A stretch of 7,175 bases of DNA from Burkholderiales bacterium (GTDB taxonomy: Bacteria; Pseudomonadota; Gammaproteobacteria; Burkholderiales; Burkholderiaceae_C). Below, piece by piece: positions 1 through 5,986 of the stretch. The translations under genes and the position numbers were made by a program. Position 1 is the stretch's first letter; every line of letters begins with the position of its first letter. Below the pieces are notes generated by a model. The model saw only the letters and a program-made list of their open reading frames with translations, did no database searches and was not told the DNA's origin. Location: the NCBI GenBank assembly GCA_947458895.1, contig CANHBY010000062.1, forward strand, positions 1-7,175. The letters are read 5' to 3'.

Positions 1-1
1 C

Positions 2-718
2 ACGCTCGAGCCTGATACCGTGGTTGAGCAAGCGCGCAGCATCCTGGAAGATGTCACGCTGGCCGGCTGGAAGGTTGGCTTCTTGGGCTCCACCGAGGTC
101 GTCAGTGCAGTCGCCGAGATTTTGTCCGACTACCCCGATGTGCCCTTGGTCGCCTACATGCCCAACCTGTCCTGGATGGAGGAAGACGACCAACAAGCGT
201 ACCTCGAAGCCTTCCGCGACCTTGTGCTGCCCCAAACCGAAGTGTTGGTGGGCAGCCATCAAACCCTGACCGGTTTTCTGCTGCCAGAATGGGATGCTGA
301 TCGCCCAGCCTCTCCAAGGGAGCTGGCTGTAGCTGCTGCCGAGCAGGGTACGCGATTTGTTTTGGTCACCAGTGTTCCGCTCCCTGATCAATTCATGGAC
401 AACGTGTTGGCCTCGGCCCAAGGCGCCATCACAGGGGAAAAGTTCGAACGCTTTGAAGTCAGCTTCGTGGGCGCCGGGGAAACGCTGTCGGCGGCACTGG
501 CTGCTCTTTTGGCAGCAGGAGCTGACGTGCACGAGGCCGTTGGAGAATCGCTTGCATTCCTAGACCAGGCGCTGGATGCGGGCTTCCGGCCCGGCATGGG
601 CAACGTCATCCCAGATCGGTTCTTTTGGGCCCAGGGATCTGAACTCGGTGAAGCCTCGGAAGAGGAATCCACTGAAGAAGCCCCAGTCCCACAATCTGGG
701 CCCAGGCAGGTTCACTGA
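2..718 (+). CDS. thiD: Hydroxymethylpyrimidine/phosphomethylpyrimidine kinase ThiD, 3' part (5' end outside the window)
   Basis: The reading frame is open to the left edge (it reads T-L-E-P-D-T before the GTG at 20), so that GTG is an internal Val and the true start lies upstream. What remains is the C-terminal two-thirds of a ribokinase-fold kinase. ThiD phosphorylates 4-amino-5-hydroxymethyl-2-methylpyrimidine and its monophosphate in cytosolic thiamin synthesis. Recognisable parts are the central segment with 'VLVGSHQTLTGFLLPEW' (where ThiD usually has its PN-x-x-E-A region), the anion-hole/catalytic motif 'FVGAGETLSAALAALLAAG' at about 464-520, and the C-terminal 'FRPGMGNVIPDRFFWA' typical of Burkholderiales ThiD. 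After this comes an acidic, low-complexity tail rich in Glu and Ser, ending Q-V-H. The residue after GAG is Glu (codon 479-481), where enterobacterial ThiD has Cys and many ribokinase-fold enzymes have Asp. Collinear hemL follows after 63 nt. The assignment is by sequence resemblance; another pyridoxal-kinase-like role is possible but less likely. Confidence 0.85.
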   Translation, partial: TLEPDTVVEQARSILEDVTLAGWKVGFLGSTEVVSAVAEILSDYPDVPLVAYMPNLSWMEEDDQQAYLEAFRDLVLPQTEVLVGSHQTLTGFLLPEWDADRPASPRELAVAAAEQGTRFVLVTSVPLPDQFMDNVLASAQGAITGEKFERFEVSFVGAGETLSAALAALLAAGADVHEAVGESLAFLDQALDAGFRPGMGNVIPDRFFWAQGSELGEASEEESTEEAPVPQSGPRQVH

Positions 719-750
719 ACCCCGCCTTCCACCTCACACCCACTTCATCA

Positions 751-771
751 GGCCGTGGCGCAGGCGCGGCC
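751..771 (+). other. Hairpin just upstream of the hemL start
   Basis: The arms GGCCGTG (751-757) and CGCGGCC (765-771) can pair as a 7-bp stem with one G-T wobble and a 7-nt loop. The stem ends 10 nt before the hemL ATG at 782, where a ribosome-binding site would lie. No purine-rich Shine-Dalgarno is visible there, and no T-tract follows, so it is not an intrinsic terminator. It might modulate hemL translation, but GC-rich DNA makes such short stems by chance. Confidence 0.25.
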
Positions 772-781
772 ATCACTCACC

Positions 782-2107
782 ATGTCGTCGCAGCAGCCTC
801 CCTTCACCAACGCCAACCTTTTCGAACGTGCCGAGCGAGTGATCCCTGGGGGCGTGAATTCCCCTGTACGAGCCTTCAGGGCCGTTGGAGGAACACCTCG
901 ATTCATTGCCAAGGCCCAAGGCGCCTATCTGTTTGATGCCGAAGGCAAGCGCTACATCGACTACATCGGATCATGGGGTCCCATGATCCTTGGCCATGGT
1001 CATCCGGCTGTGCTTGATGCGGTCCATGCAGCCGTCAACGAGGGCCTGTCTTATGGCGCCCCCACGCTGCGAGAAATCGAGCTGGCCGAGGAAATCCTCA
1101 AGCTGGTGCCCAGCATGGATCAGGTTCGCCTTGTGAGCTCAGGCACCGAGGCCGCCATGAGCGCGCTCCGGCTGGCGCGGGGTGCCACAGGGCGCTCCAT
1201 GATTATGAAATTCGAGGGCTGCTATCACGGCCATGCTGACGCACTGCTCGTGAAGGCTGGCTCAGGCCTGGCCACCCTGGGCCACCCCACCAGCGCAGGT
1301 GTTCCGGCCGATGTGGTCAAGCACACCCTCGTTCTGCCCTACAACGACCTGGCGCAGCTGGAGGCCGCCTTCAGCTTGCATGGCGACCAACTCGCCTGCG
1401 TCATGATCGAGCCCATCTGCGGCAACATGAATTTTGTGCGTGGCTCCCTGCCCTTCATGCAGCGGCTTCGCGAGTTGTGCACTCAACATGGCGCCTTGCT
1501 GGTGTTTGATGAAGTGATGACGGGGTTTCGGGTAGCACTCGGCGGGGCGCAAAGCCTGTATGCCAAAGCGCTGCCAGGGTTTGCGCCTGACATCAGCGTC
1601 TTTGGCAAAGTGATCGGCGGCGGCATGCCGCTGGCCGCTTTTGGCGGCCGCCGCGATGTGATGGCCCAGCTCGCGCCCCTGGGCCCGGTCTACCAAGCAG
1701 GCACCCTCTCAGGGAACCCCGTGGCCACAGCCTGCGGCTTGGCCACACTGCGTGAAATTCAGCGCCCTGGGTTTTTTGACCGGCTCGCCGAACGAACACG
1801 CAGCCTCACCACCGGCCTGCTGGCTCACGCTCACGATGCAGGCATTCCCATGGTCGGCGACAGTGAGGGCGGCATGTTCGGCTTCTTCTTTACCTCCACT
1901 AATACCACCTCTTTGCCCCAGAACTACACCGAGGTCATGGCCACTCACAAAGAGCGATTCAACCGCTTCTTCCACGCCATGCTGGACCAAGGGATCTACC
2001 TGGCCCCCGCGCTGTACGAAGCCGGCTTCGTGAGTGCGGCACACAGCGACGAGGACCTCCAACAGACCCTGGCTGCTGCTGAACAGAGCCTGCGCTCCCT
2101 CAACTAA
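782..2107 (+). CDS. hemL: Glutamate-1-semialdehyde 2,1-aminomutase HemL
   Basis: This is a cytosolic PLP enzyme that converts glutamate-1-semialdehyde to 5-aminolevulinate, the last step of the C5 route to heme and other tetrapyrroles. The protein is 441 aa from the ATG at 782, close to the family's usual 425-440. An in-frame GTG at 755 would add nine residues before the typical start, so I prefer 782 ('[20 protein letters not shown]'). Visible family features are '[11 protein letters not shown]' near residue 22, the PLP-phosphate loop '[12 protein letters not shown]' at 119-130, '[10 protein letters not shown]' at 147-156, '[10 protein letters not shown]' at 241-250 with Asp243 contacting the pyridine nitrogen, and the Schiff-base lysine Lys276 in '[18 protein letters not shown]'. 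'GTLSGNP' follows further on. All key residues are intact. No clear Shine-Dalgarno precedes the start. It follows thiD by 63 nt and precedes mpl by 12 nt in the same direction, suggesting one transcription unit. Confidence 0.96.
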   Translation: MSSQQPPFTNANLFERAERVIPGGVNSPVRAFRAVGGTPRFIAKAQGAYLFDAEGKRYIDYIGSWGPMILGHGHPAVLDAVHAAVNEGLSYGAPTLREIELAEEILKLVPSMDQVRLVSSGTEAAMSALRLARGATGRSMIMKFEGCYHGHADALLVKAGSGLATLGHPTSAGVPADVVKHTLVLPYNDLAQLEAAFSLHGDQLACVMIEPICGNMNFVRGSLPFMQRLRELCTQHGALLVFDEVMTGFRVALGGAQSLYAKALPGFAPDISVFGKVIGGGMPLAAFGGRRDVMAQLAPLGPVYQAGTLSGNPVATACGLATLREIQRPGFFDRLAERTRSLTTGLLAHAHDAGIPMVGDSEGGMFGFFFTSTNTTSLPQNYTEVMATHKERFNRFFHAMLDQGIYLAPALYEAGFVSAAHSDEDLQQTLAAAEQSLRSLN

Positions 2108-2119
2108 CAATTGGTCGCC

Positions 2120-3505
2120 ATGCACATTCACATTCTCGGCATTTGCGGCACCTTCATGGGTGGCCTCGCTGCACTGGCTCGCGAAGCTGGGCACCGCGTC
2201 ACGGGTTGTGATACCAACGTCTACCCGCCCATGAGCGATCAGCTCCGTGCTTTGGGTATCGAGCTGATCGAAGGCTTTGGCACTGACCAGCTCGCGCTCA
2301 AGCCCGACATGTTTGTGATCGGCAACGTGGTGGGTCGCTCCAATGAATCGAGCGACAAACGCTTCCCCCTGATGGAAGCCATCCTCGATGAAGGCCTGCC
2401 CTACACCAGTGGCCCCCAATGGCTTTCCGACCACGTACTGCAAGGCCGCCACGTACTCGCCGTGGCGGGTACGCATGGCAAGACCACCACCACGGCCATG
2501 CTGGCCTGGGTGCTGGAAAAAGCCGGCCTTGAGCCAGGCTTCCTTGTCGGCGGTGTTCCTTTGAATTTCGGCGTCTCGGCCAGGCTGGGCCGTGTAGGCC
2601 GCCTGACGCCGTTCGTCATTGAAGCCGATGAATACGACACCGCCTTCTTCGACAAACGCAGCAAGTTCGTGCACTACCGCCCTCGTACTGCGGTGCTCAA
2701 CAACCTCGAACTCGATCACACCGACATCTTCGATAACCTGGCCGCCATTGAGCGCCAGTTCCATCACCTTGTACGCACCGTGCCGCACCAAGGCCGCTTG
2801 GTGGTCAACGCACGAGAACAAAGTCTGGAGCGCGTGTTAGCCATGGGATGTTGGAGCGAAGTCCTGCGCTTCGGCGGCCGCAAGGAGGCTCCCGGCGAAC
2901 TGCGTGCCCGCGGTGAGCCACATGCCTTTGATGTGCTGCGAGGCAGCCTCAAAATCGCCCGCGTCGACTGGGCCTTGCTCGGCGAACACAACCAGCTCAA
3001 CGCGCTCGCCGCCATTGCTGCAGCCGAACATGTCGGTGTCTCACCCGAAGTGGCCGCACAAGCACTCTCGAGCTTCGAGAACGTCAGGCGACGGCTGGAG
3101 CTTCGCGGCGAGACGCATGGAGTCAAGGTCTACGATGACTTCGCTCACCACCCCACCGCCATGCGCACTACCCTGGATGGGCTGCGCCGCAAGGTTGGAA
3201 ACGCCCGCATCCTGGCCGTCTTCGAGCCCCGATCCAACACCATGAAGCTCGGCAGCATGAAAGCTCAATTGCCATGGTCCCTGGAAGAAGCTGATATTTC
3301 GTTTTGCCACAGCGGCGGTCTAGGGTGGGATGCCGCTGAAGCACTGGCTCCCTTGGGCGACAAGGCCAAAGTTTGCCCCACCATCGAGGCCACGGTGCAA
3401 AGCGTCGCACAGGCCGCCCAACCAGGCGACCACGTGCTGTGCATGAGCAATGGCGGCTTTGGTGGCATTCACGACAAACTCCTCAAGGCCCTGGCAAGCG
3501 GTTAA
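2120..3505 (+). CDS. mpl: UDP-N-acetylmuramate:L-alanyl-gamma-D-glutamyl-meso-diaminopimelate ligase Mpl
   Basis: Mpl is a cytosolic Mur-ligase-family enzyme of peptidoglycan recycling. With ATP it joins recovered L-Ala-gamma-D-Glu-meso-DAP tripeptide to UDP-MurNAc, bypassing MurC, MurD and MurE. The protein is 461 aa from the ATG at 2120, near the roughly 457 aa of the E. coli enzyme. The start gives 'MHIHILGICGTFMGGLAALA', which matches the classical Mpl N-terminus; an in-frame TTG at 2111 is unnecessary. Motifs are the N-terminal Rossmann-like UDP-binding segment (1-60), the ATP P-loop 'AGTHGKTTTTAML' (about 116-128), 'EADEYDTAFFDKRSKF' (168-183), 'LNNLELDHTDIFD' (193-205), 'LGEHNQLNALAA' (287-298), 'YDDFAHHPTA' (338-347) and 'FEPRSNTMKLGSM' (368-380). 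The protein looks complete and functional. It starts 12 nt after the hemL stop with no evident Shine-Dalgarno, so translational coupling to hemL is plausible. It implies a meso-DAP cell wall. It ends 7 nt from the convergent methyltransferase gene. Confidence 0.96.
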   Translation: MHIHILGICGTFMGGLAALAREAGHRVTGCDTNVYPPMSDQLRALGIELIEGFGTDQLALKPDMFVIGNVVGRSNESSDKRFPLMEAILDEGLPYTSGPQWLSDHVLQGRHVLAVAGTHGKTTTTAMLAWVLEKAGLEPGFLVGGVPLNFGVSARLGRVGRLTPFVIEADEYDTAFFDKRSKFVHYRPRTAVLNNLELDHTDIFDNLAAIERQFHHLVRTVPHQGRLVVNAREQSLERVLAMGCWSEVLRFGGRKEAPGELRARGEPHAFDVLRGSLKIARVDWALLGEHNQLNALAAIAAAEHVGVSPEVAAQALSSFENVRRRLELRGETHGVKVYDDFAHHPTAMRTTLDGLRRKVGNARILAVFEPRSNTMKLGSMKAQLPWSLEEADISFCHSGGLGWDAAEALAPLGDKAKVCPTIEATVQSVAQAAQPGDHVLCMSNGGFGGIHDKLLKALASG

Positions 3506-3512
3506 GCGCACA

Positions 3513-4622
3513 TCAAAGCGTGTGGCTGCGATCCCCGTGAGAAAAACCGATGGGGTCGCCCATCAGGCCTTCATCGCAGCCGCGGGCCAGGCCAATTACC
3601 TTGAAGAGCTCGCCCATTTCATGCTCTGTGATCAGCTTTTGGGCCAGCGCCAGTTTCTGTATTTCAAAATGGTGAAGGCGGTCTAGTAAGCCACAGTTGA
3701 GCAAAAAGTTGGCCTGCGAGGTGTAGCCCAACACGCTCAACCCGGCATCTTGTGCAGCCAACGCAATACCGGTGAAGTTGACATGGCTGGTGATGTCCTT
3801 TTCTCCCACATCAACCAAGGGGTTGGTGTCGGCCTGATGGGCCCGATGGCACATCAAGGTACCCCCTGAACGCTGGGGGTGGTAGTACTCAGCCTCAGGG
3901 AAACCGTAGTCGATGAAGAATGCCGCCCCACGCACCAAACGAGCAGCCAAACCCGTGATGAAGGCTTCGGCCTGAGGGTGGATTTCAGTCACGGTACCCG
4001 GCACCGCCCCCAGAGTCATCGGGGGGCGCTGGGTGCTTGGCCGGTCAGCCCAGGCCCAGGCCTCTTCGTGCCAAACGACACCACGCTCAGACCAAAGCTG
4101 CCCATCAAAGGCCAGCAACTGCACCGGCATGGCATCAAGCACCTCGTTACCTACCACCACGCCGTGGATGATTTCAGGCCAGCTGTCGAGCCAGCGAACA
4201 CGATCAGCAAAGGGCTTGAGAGTGGCTTGCTGGCGCTGACGCAGGGTGGCTGAAACCTCAATGATGGAGTAGCGATCGACCTTGTCACCCAGGGTGGTCA
4301 ACAGTTGCAAAGCCAGCGCACCTGAACCCGCACCAAATTCAATCACCTCCGTGCTGCCACAGGCCTGCAGGGCCTGCTGCACCTGAACGGCCAGCGTTTC
4401 CCCGAAAAACGGTGAGAGCTCCGGCGCAGTGACAAAATCGCTGCCCGACTGAGGCAAATAGCCGAACTTTTGGGTGTCACGCGCGTAGTAGCCAAGGCCT
4501 GGCGCATACAAGGTCAGGCTCATGAACTGATCGAAAGGCAGCCAGCCGCCATTTTCGTGAAGCGCTTTTTGCAGAACAGCCTGGAGCGAGGCCGATACAC
4601 TGCCGTTTGGGTGAGGTTGCAT
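3513..4622 (-). CDS. SAM-dependent methyltransferase of the MidA/NDUFAF7 family (formerly DUF185)
   Basis: The 369-aa protein is a class I SAM methyltransferase of the family that includes mitochondrial NDUFAF7/MidA, which methylates an arginine of the complex I subunit NDUFS2. The bacterial substrate is not established; NuoD is a reasonable guess only. Visible features are an N-terminal 'GGWLPFDQFMSLTLYAPGLG' block (25-44), 'SGSDFVTAPELSPFFGETLA' (59-78), the SAM-binding glycine motif 'IEFGAGSGALALQLL' (94-108), 'GNEVLDAMPVQLL' (158-170), and the family hallmark region 'FIDYGFPEAEYYHPQR' (236-251) followed by 'GTLMCHRAHQADTNPLVDVG' and 'DITSHVNF'. The ATG at 4622 is chosen because it gives the usual short lead-in to the conserved core. 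In-frame starts at 4652 and 4670 would add 10 or 16 residues, including an unusual 'RRQFFYNRA' stretch, and would lie upstream of a -10-like box. The gene converges on mpl and diverges from ttcA. No signal peptide or membrane segment is seen. Confidence 0.9.
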   Translation of the reverse strand: MQPHPNGSVSASLQAVLQKALHENGGWLPFDQFMSLTLYAPGLGYYARDTQKFGYLPQSGSDFVTAPELSPFFGETLAVQVQQALQACGSTEVIEFGAGSGALALQLLTTLGDKVDRYSIIEVSATLRQRQQATLKPFADRVRWLDSWPEIIHGVVVGNEVLDAMPVQLLAFDGQLWSERGVVWHEEAWAWADRPSTQRPPMTLGAVPGTVTEIHPQAEAFITGLAARLVRGAAFFIDYGFPEAEYYHPQRSGGTLMCHRAHQADTNPLVDVGEKDITSHVNFTGIALAAQDAGLSVLGYTSQANFLLNCGLLDRLHHFEIQKLALAQKLITEHEMGELFKVIGLARGCDEGLMGDPIGFSHGDRSHTL

Positions 4623-4628
4623 GGCCCG

Positions 4629-4634
4629 ATTGTA
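4629..4634 (-). promoter_or_regulatory. Candidate -10 box (TACAAT) for the MidA-type methyltransferase gene
   Basis: On the minus strand TACAAT (5 of 6 to the sigma-70 consensus TATAAT) follows a run of T residues and sits six bases before the preferred ATG at 4622. Transcription starting the usual 6-7 nt after the box would begin at or next to that ATG, making a leaderless or nearly leaderless message. The hexamer 17 bp further upstream is only a poor -35 match (GTGTAA). The assignment is inferred from motif and spacing. Confidence 0.35.
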
Positions 4635-4783
4635 AAAAAACTGCCGCCTCATTACACCCCGCTTCACCACCGTTTTTTTATTTCTGAACCGCTTATTTCA
4701 CGCCAGCCCCAAGCTCATGCCGAGGGCTTTGGATTTTTGGTTGTGAACGATGCGCCCTGAGAAGTCACCTGATAGGCCATGAA
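4635..4783. other. Divergent intergenic region between the methyltransferase gene and ttcA
   Basis: This interval is noticeably richer in A and T than the neighbouring genes and must hold the ttcA promoter and any upstream part of the methyltransferase promoter. It contains two homopolymer tracts, seven A at 4634-4640 and seven T at about 4672-4678. I could not find a convincing paired -35/-10 for ttcA. An ORF entering from the left (to about 4760) is antisense to the methyltransferase gene and resembles nothing I know. Confidence 0.4.
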
Positions 4784-4787
4784 ATGA
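4779..4787 (+). other. Two-codon ORF (ATG AAA TGA) overlapping the ttcA start
   Basis: ATG at 4779, AAA and TGA at 4785-4787 form a minimal Met-Lys-stop frame. Its stop overlaps the ttcA ATG (4784-4786) in the arrangement ATGA. A TAGG at 4773-4776 is spaced 7 nt from the ttcA ATG but only 2 nt from the first ATG, so ribosomes should favour the ttcA start. A start-stop regulatory role is possible but unproven. Confidence 0.3.
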
Positions 4788-5719
4788 ACGAAGTCCCCAC
4801 CCCCACCACCGAGGCCGACAAACCCGCCAAGATGTCGGTGGAAATCAGCAAACTCTCCAAACGGATTCACCGGCAAGTCGGCCAAGCCAGCGTTGACTTC
4901 AACATGATCGAAGAAGGCGACAAGGTGATGGTGTGCATGTCTGGCGGCAAAGACAGCTATTCCATGCTCGACATCTTGCTCAACCTGCAAAAGCGAACCC
5001 CCTTTCGCTTTGAGTTGGTCGCCGTCAATCTCGACCAGAAGCAGCCGGGCTTCCCTGAGCACGTCTTGCCTGAATACCTGCGTGGCGTGGGGGTGCCGTT
5101 TCACATTGAAACGCAAGACACCTACGCCATCGTCAAGCGAGTCATACCTGATGGCAAAACCACCTGCGGCCTGTGTTCACGCCTGCGTCGAGGCATTCTT
5201 TACCGCGTGGCCACTGAGTTGGGCGCCACCAAAATCGCCCTGGGCCACCACCGCGACGACATCCTACAAACTCTGCTGATGAACATGTTCTTTGGCGCAC
5301 GCATGAAAGGCATGCCACCCAAACTGGTCAGTGACGATGGCAAACACGTCGTCATCAGGCCGCTGGCCTACGTGGCAGAAACTGACCTGGAACGCTGGGC
5401 AGCGTACAGACAGTACCCGATCATTCCGTGCAACCTGTGTGGCAGCCAAGACAATTTGCAACGGGTTCAAATGAAGCAGATGCTGCGCGACTGGGAGCGC
5501 CAGCACCCGGGGCGAGTCGACAACATGTTCAAGGCCATGAGCCACATCGTGCCATCGCACATGATGGATCGGGCACTCCACCCATTCACTGAAATCAAGG
5601 CCACCGGCGTGGCCGACCCCAGCGGCGACCGCGCTTTTGACGAAGACGATGAACCCTGCGCCACACCCACATCGGCCCAGACCCAGCAGGTTATTTCACT
5701 GCACCGGCAGAGCTCCTGA
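4784..5719 (+). CDS. ttcA: tRNA 2-thiocytidine(32) synthetase TtcA
   Basis: TtcA is a cytosolic iron-sulfur, ATP-dependent enzyme that thiolates cytidine 32 in the anticodon loop of certain tRNAs, with sulfur supplied through IscS. The 311-aa protein carries the PP-loop ATP-pyrophosphatase motif '[10 protein letters not shown]' at 53-62. The three family cysteines that bind the [4Fe-4S] cluster appear as the C-x-x-C pair Cys128/Cys131 in '[12 protein letters not shown]' and Cys216 in '[10 protein letters not shown]'. '[19 protein letters not shown]' (152-170) is also diagnostic. The core ends near residue 270 ('RALHPFTEI'). The last 40 residues are an acidic then polar tail ('[11 protein letters not shown]'), likely disordered. 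The start at 4784 has a TAGG 7 nt upstream. It is transcribed divergently from the methyltransferase gene. In the reconstructed pre-insertion sequence it would have been followed after 26 nt by the lipoprotein gene. Confidence 0.96.
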   Translation: MNEVPTPTTEADKPAKMSVEISKLSKRIHRQVGQASVDFNMIEEGDKVMVCMSGGKDSYSMLDILLNLQKRTPFRFELVAVNLDQKQPGFPEHVLPEYLRGVGVPFHIETQDTYAIVKRVIPDGKTTCGLCSRLRRGILYRVATELGATKIALGHHRDDILQTLLMNMFFGARMKGMPPKLVSDDGKHVVIRPLAYVAETDLERWAAYRQYPIIPCNLCGSQDNLQRVQMKQMLRDWERQHPGRVDNMFKAMSHIVPSHMMDRALHPFTEIKATGVADPSGDRAFDEDDEPCATPTSAQTQQVISLHRQSS

Positions 5720-5742
5720 GCCATCTCCACACGCAAGAATTA

Positions 5743-5747
5743 ATCAT
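5743..5747. repeat. Left copy of the 5-bp target-site duplication (ATCAT)
   Basis: ATCAT lies directly outside the left terminal inverted repeat and is identical to 5982-5986 directly outside the right one. A perfect direct repeat abutting both ends is the signature of transposase-mediated insertion. The innermost AT could instead be counted as part of a 19-bp inverted repeat, because it also matches in inverted orientation. Confidence 0.8.
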
Positions 5748-5764
5748 CCTAGAAACCGCAGTTG
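5748..5764 (+). repeat. Left terminal inverted repeat, 17 bp
   Basis: CCTAGAAACCGCAGTTG is the exact reverse complement of 5965-5981. The match extends outward by AT if the ambiguous target bases are included (19 bp). Inward, 3 of the next 5 positions still match. Confidence 0.9.
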
Positions 5765-5862
5765 ACCGCTTACTTCCGCTGGCAACACCTGATGAACGCT
5801 ACGAATTTCGCACACGAGCCCCATCACCTTTTGGGTGAAAGCGCTACGCATCCGATTGAGCA

Positions 5863-5946
5863 GCGCTGCGGCGCGCTGGCGGCGTTGCTCCGCCTTGCGG
5901 GCATGAGCCCGCCGCGTTGTCGCGCCTTGCCAGCCCACCGCAGCGC
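5863..5946. repeat. Internal imperfect inverted repeat with apical hairpin
   Basis: GCGCTGCGG (5863-5871) is the perfect complement of CCGCAGCGC (5938-5946). The pairing continues inward with two mismatches to 5880 and 5929. At the top, GCGGGC (5897-5902) pairs with GCCCGC (5907-5912) around the loop ATGA. As RNA or extruded DNA the segment would make a long branched hairpin. It lacks a following T-tract, so it is not a classical intrinsic terminator, though it could slow RNA polymerase or stabilise the upstream ttcA RNA 3' end. Confidence 0.7.
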
Positions 5947-5964
5947 AGCCCACTCGGGTGCGTC

Positions 5965-5981
5965 CAACTGCGGTTTCTAGG
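5965..5981 (-). repeat. Right terminal inverted repeat, 17 bp
   Basis: CAACTGCGGTTTCTAGG is the exact reverse complement of 5748-5764. Its outer end lies 3 bp before the lipoprotein ATG at 5985. The outer AGG followed by A (5979-5982) resembles a Shine-Dalgarno but is only 2 nt from the ATG, shorter than normal spacing. Confidence 0.9.
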
Positions 5982-5986
5982 ATCAT
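5982..5986. repeat. Right copy of the 5-bp target-site duplication, overlapping the start codon
   Basis: This ATCAT is identical to 5743-5747. Its last two bases are the A and T of the lipoprotein ATG (5985-5987), so the insertion target included the start codon and the duplication rebuilt it. Confidence 0.8.

Larger units (their letters stand above)
5748..5981. mobile_element. MITE-like non-autonomous element, 234 bp
   Basis: The element is bounded by perfect 17-bp terminal inverted repeats (5748-5764 and 5965-5981, outer end CCTAGAAACC) and by the 5-bp direct repeat ATCAT. It is too short to encode a transposase, and no known protein domain is visible in any frame, so it would have to move in trans. 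The inside is strongly structured. TCACC/GGTGA form a small hairpin (5824-5838), an 18-position imperfect stem joins 5863-5880 to 5929-5946 (16 positions pair), and GCGGGC/GCCCGC form an apical hairpin with loop ATGA (5897-5912). An approximate 18-bp direct repeat (14 of 18 identical) lies at 5881-5898 and 5913-5930. A long minus-strand frame crosses it but continues into the antisense of the lipoprotein gene and is not credible. The parent transposon family cannot be named from the sequence alone. Confidence 0.82.

Noticed and set aside
1709..2821. Long minus-strand ORF (370 codons) across the hemL-mpl junction
   Set aside because: It lies antisense to two genes with unmistakable family motifs and encodes no recognisable domain. 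Long antisense frames are expected in GC-rich DNA with strong third-position bias.
4470..4760. Plus-strand ORF of 96 codons upstream of ttcA
   Set aside because: Most of it is antisense to the methyltransferase N-terminus, and the remaining 46 codons resemble no family. It has no ribosome-binding site.
5762..5790. TTGACC at the inner edge of the left terminal repeat as a -35 box
   Set aside because: It matches TTGACA at five positions, but nothing like a -10 hexamer lies 15-19 bp downstream.
5958..5984. Alternative GTG start of the lipoprotein gene inside the right end of the element
   Set aside because: It would put nine residues encoded by the mobile element before a well-formed lipoprotein signal peptide, and it has no ribosome-binding site. 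The ATG at 5985 is the natural start.
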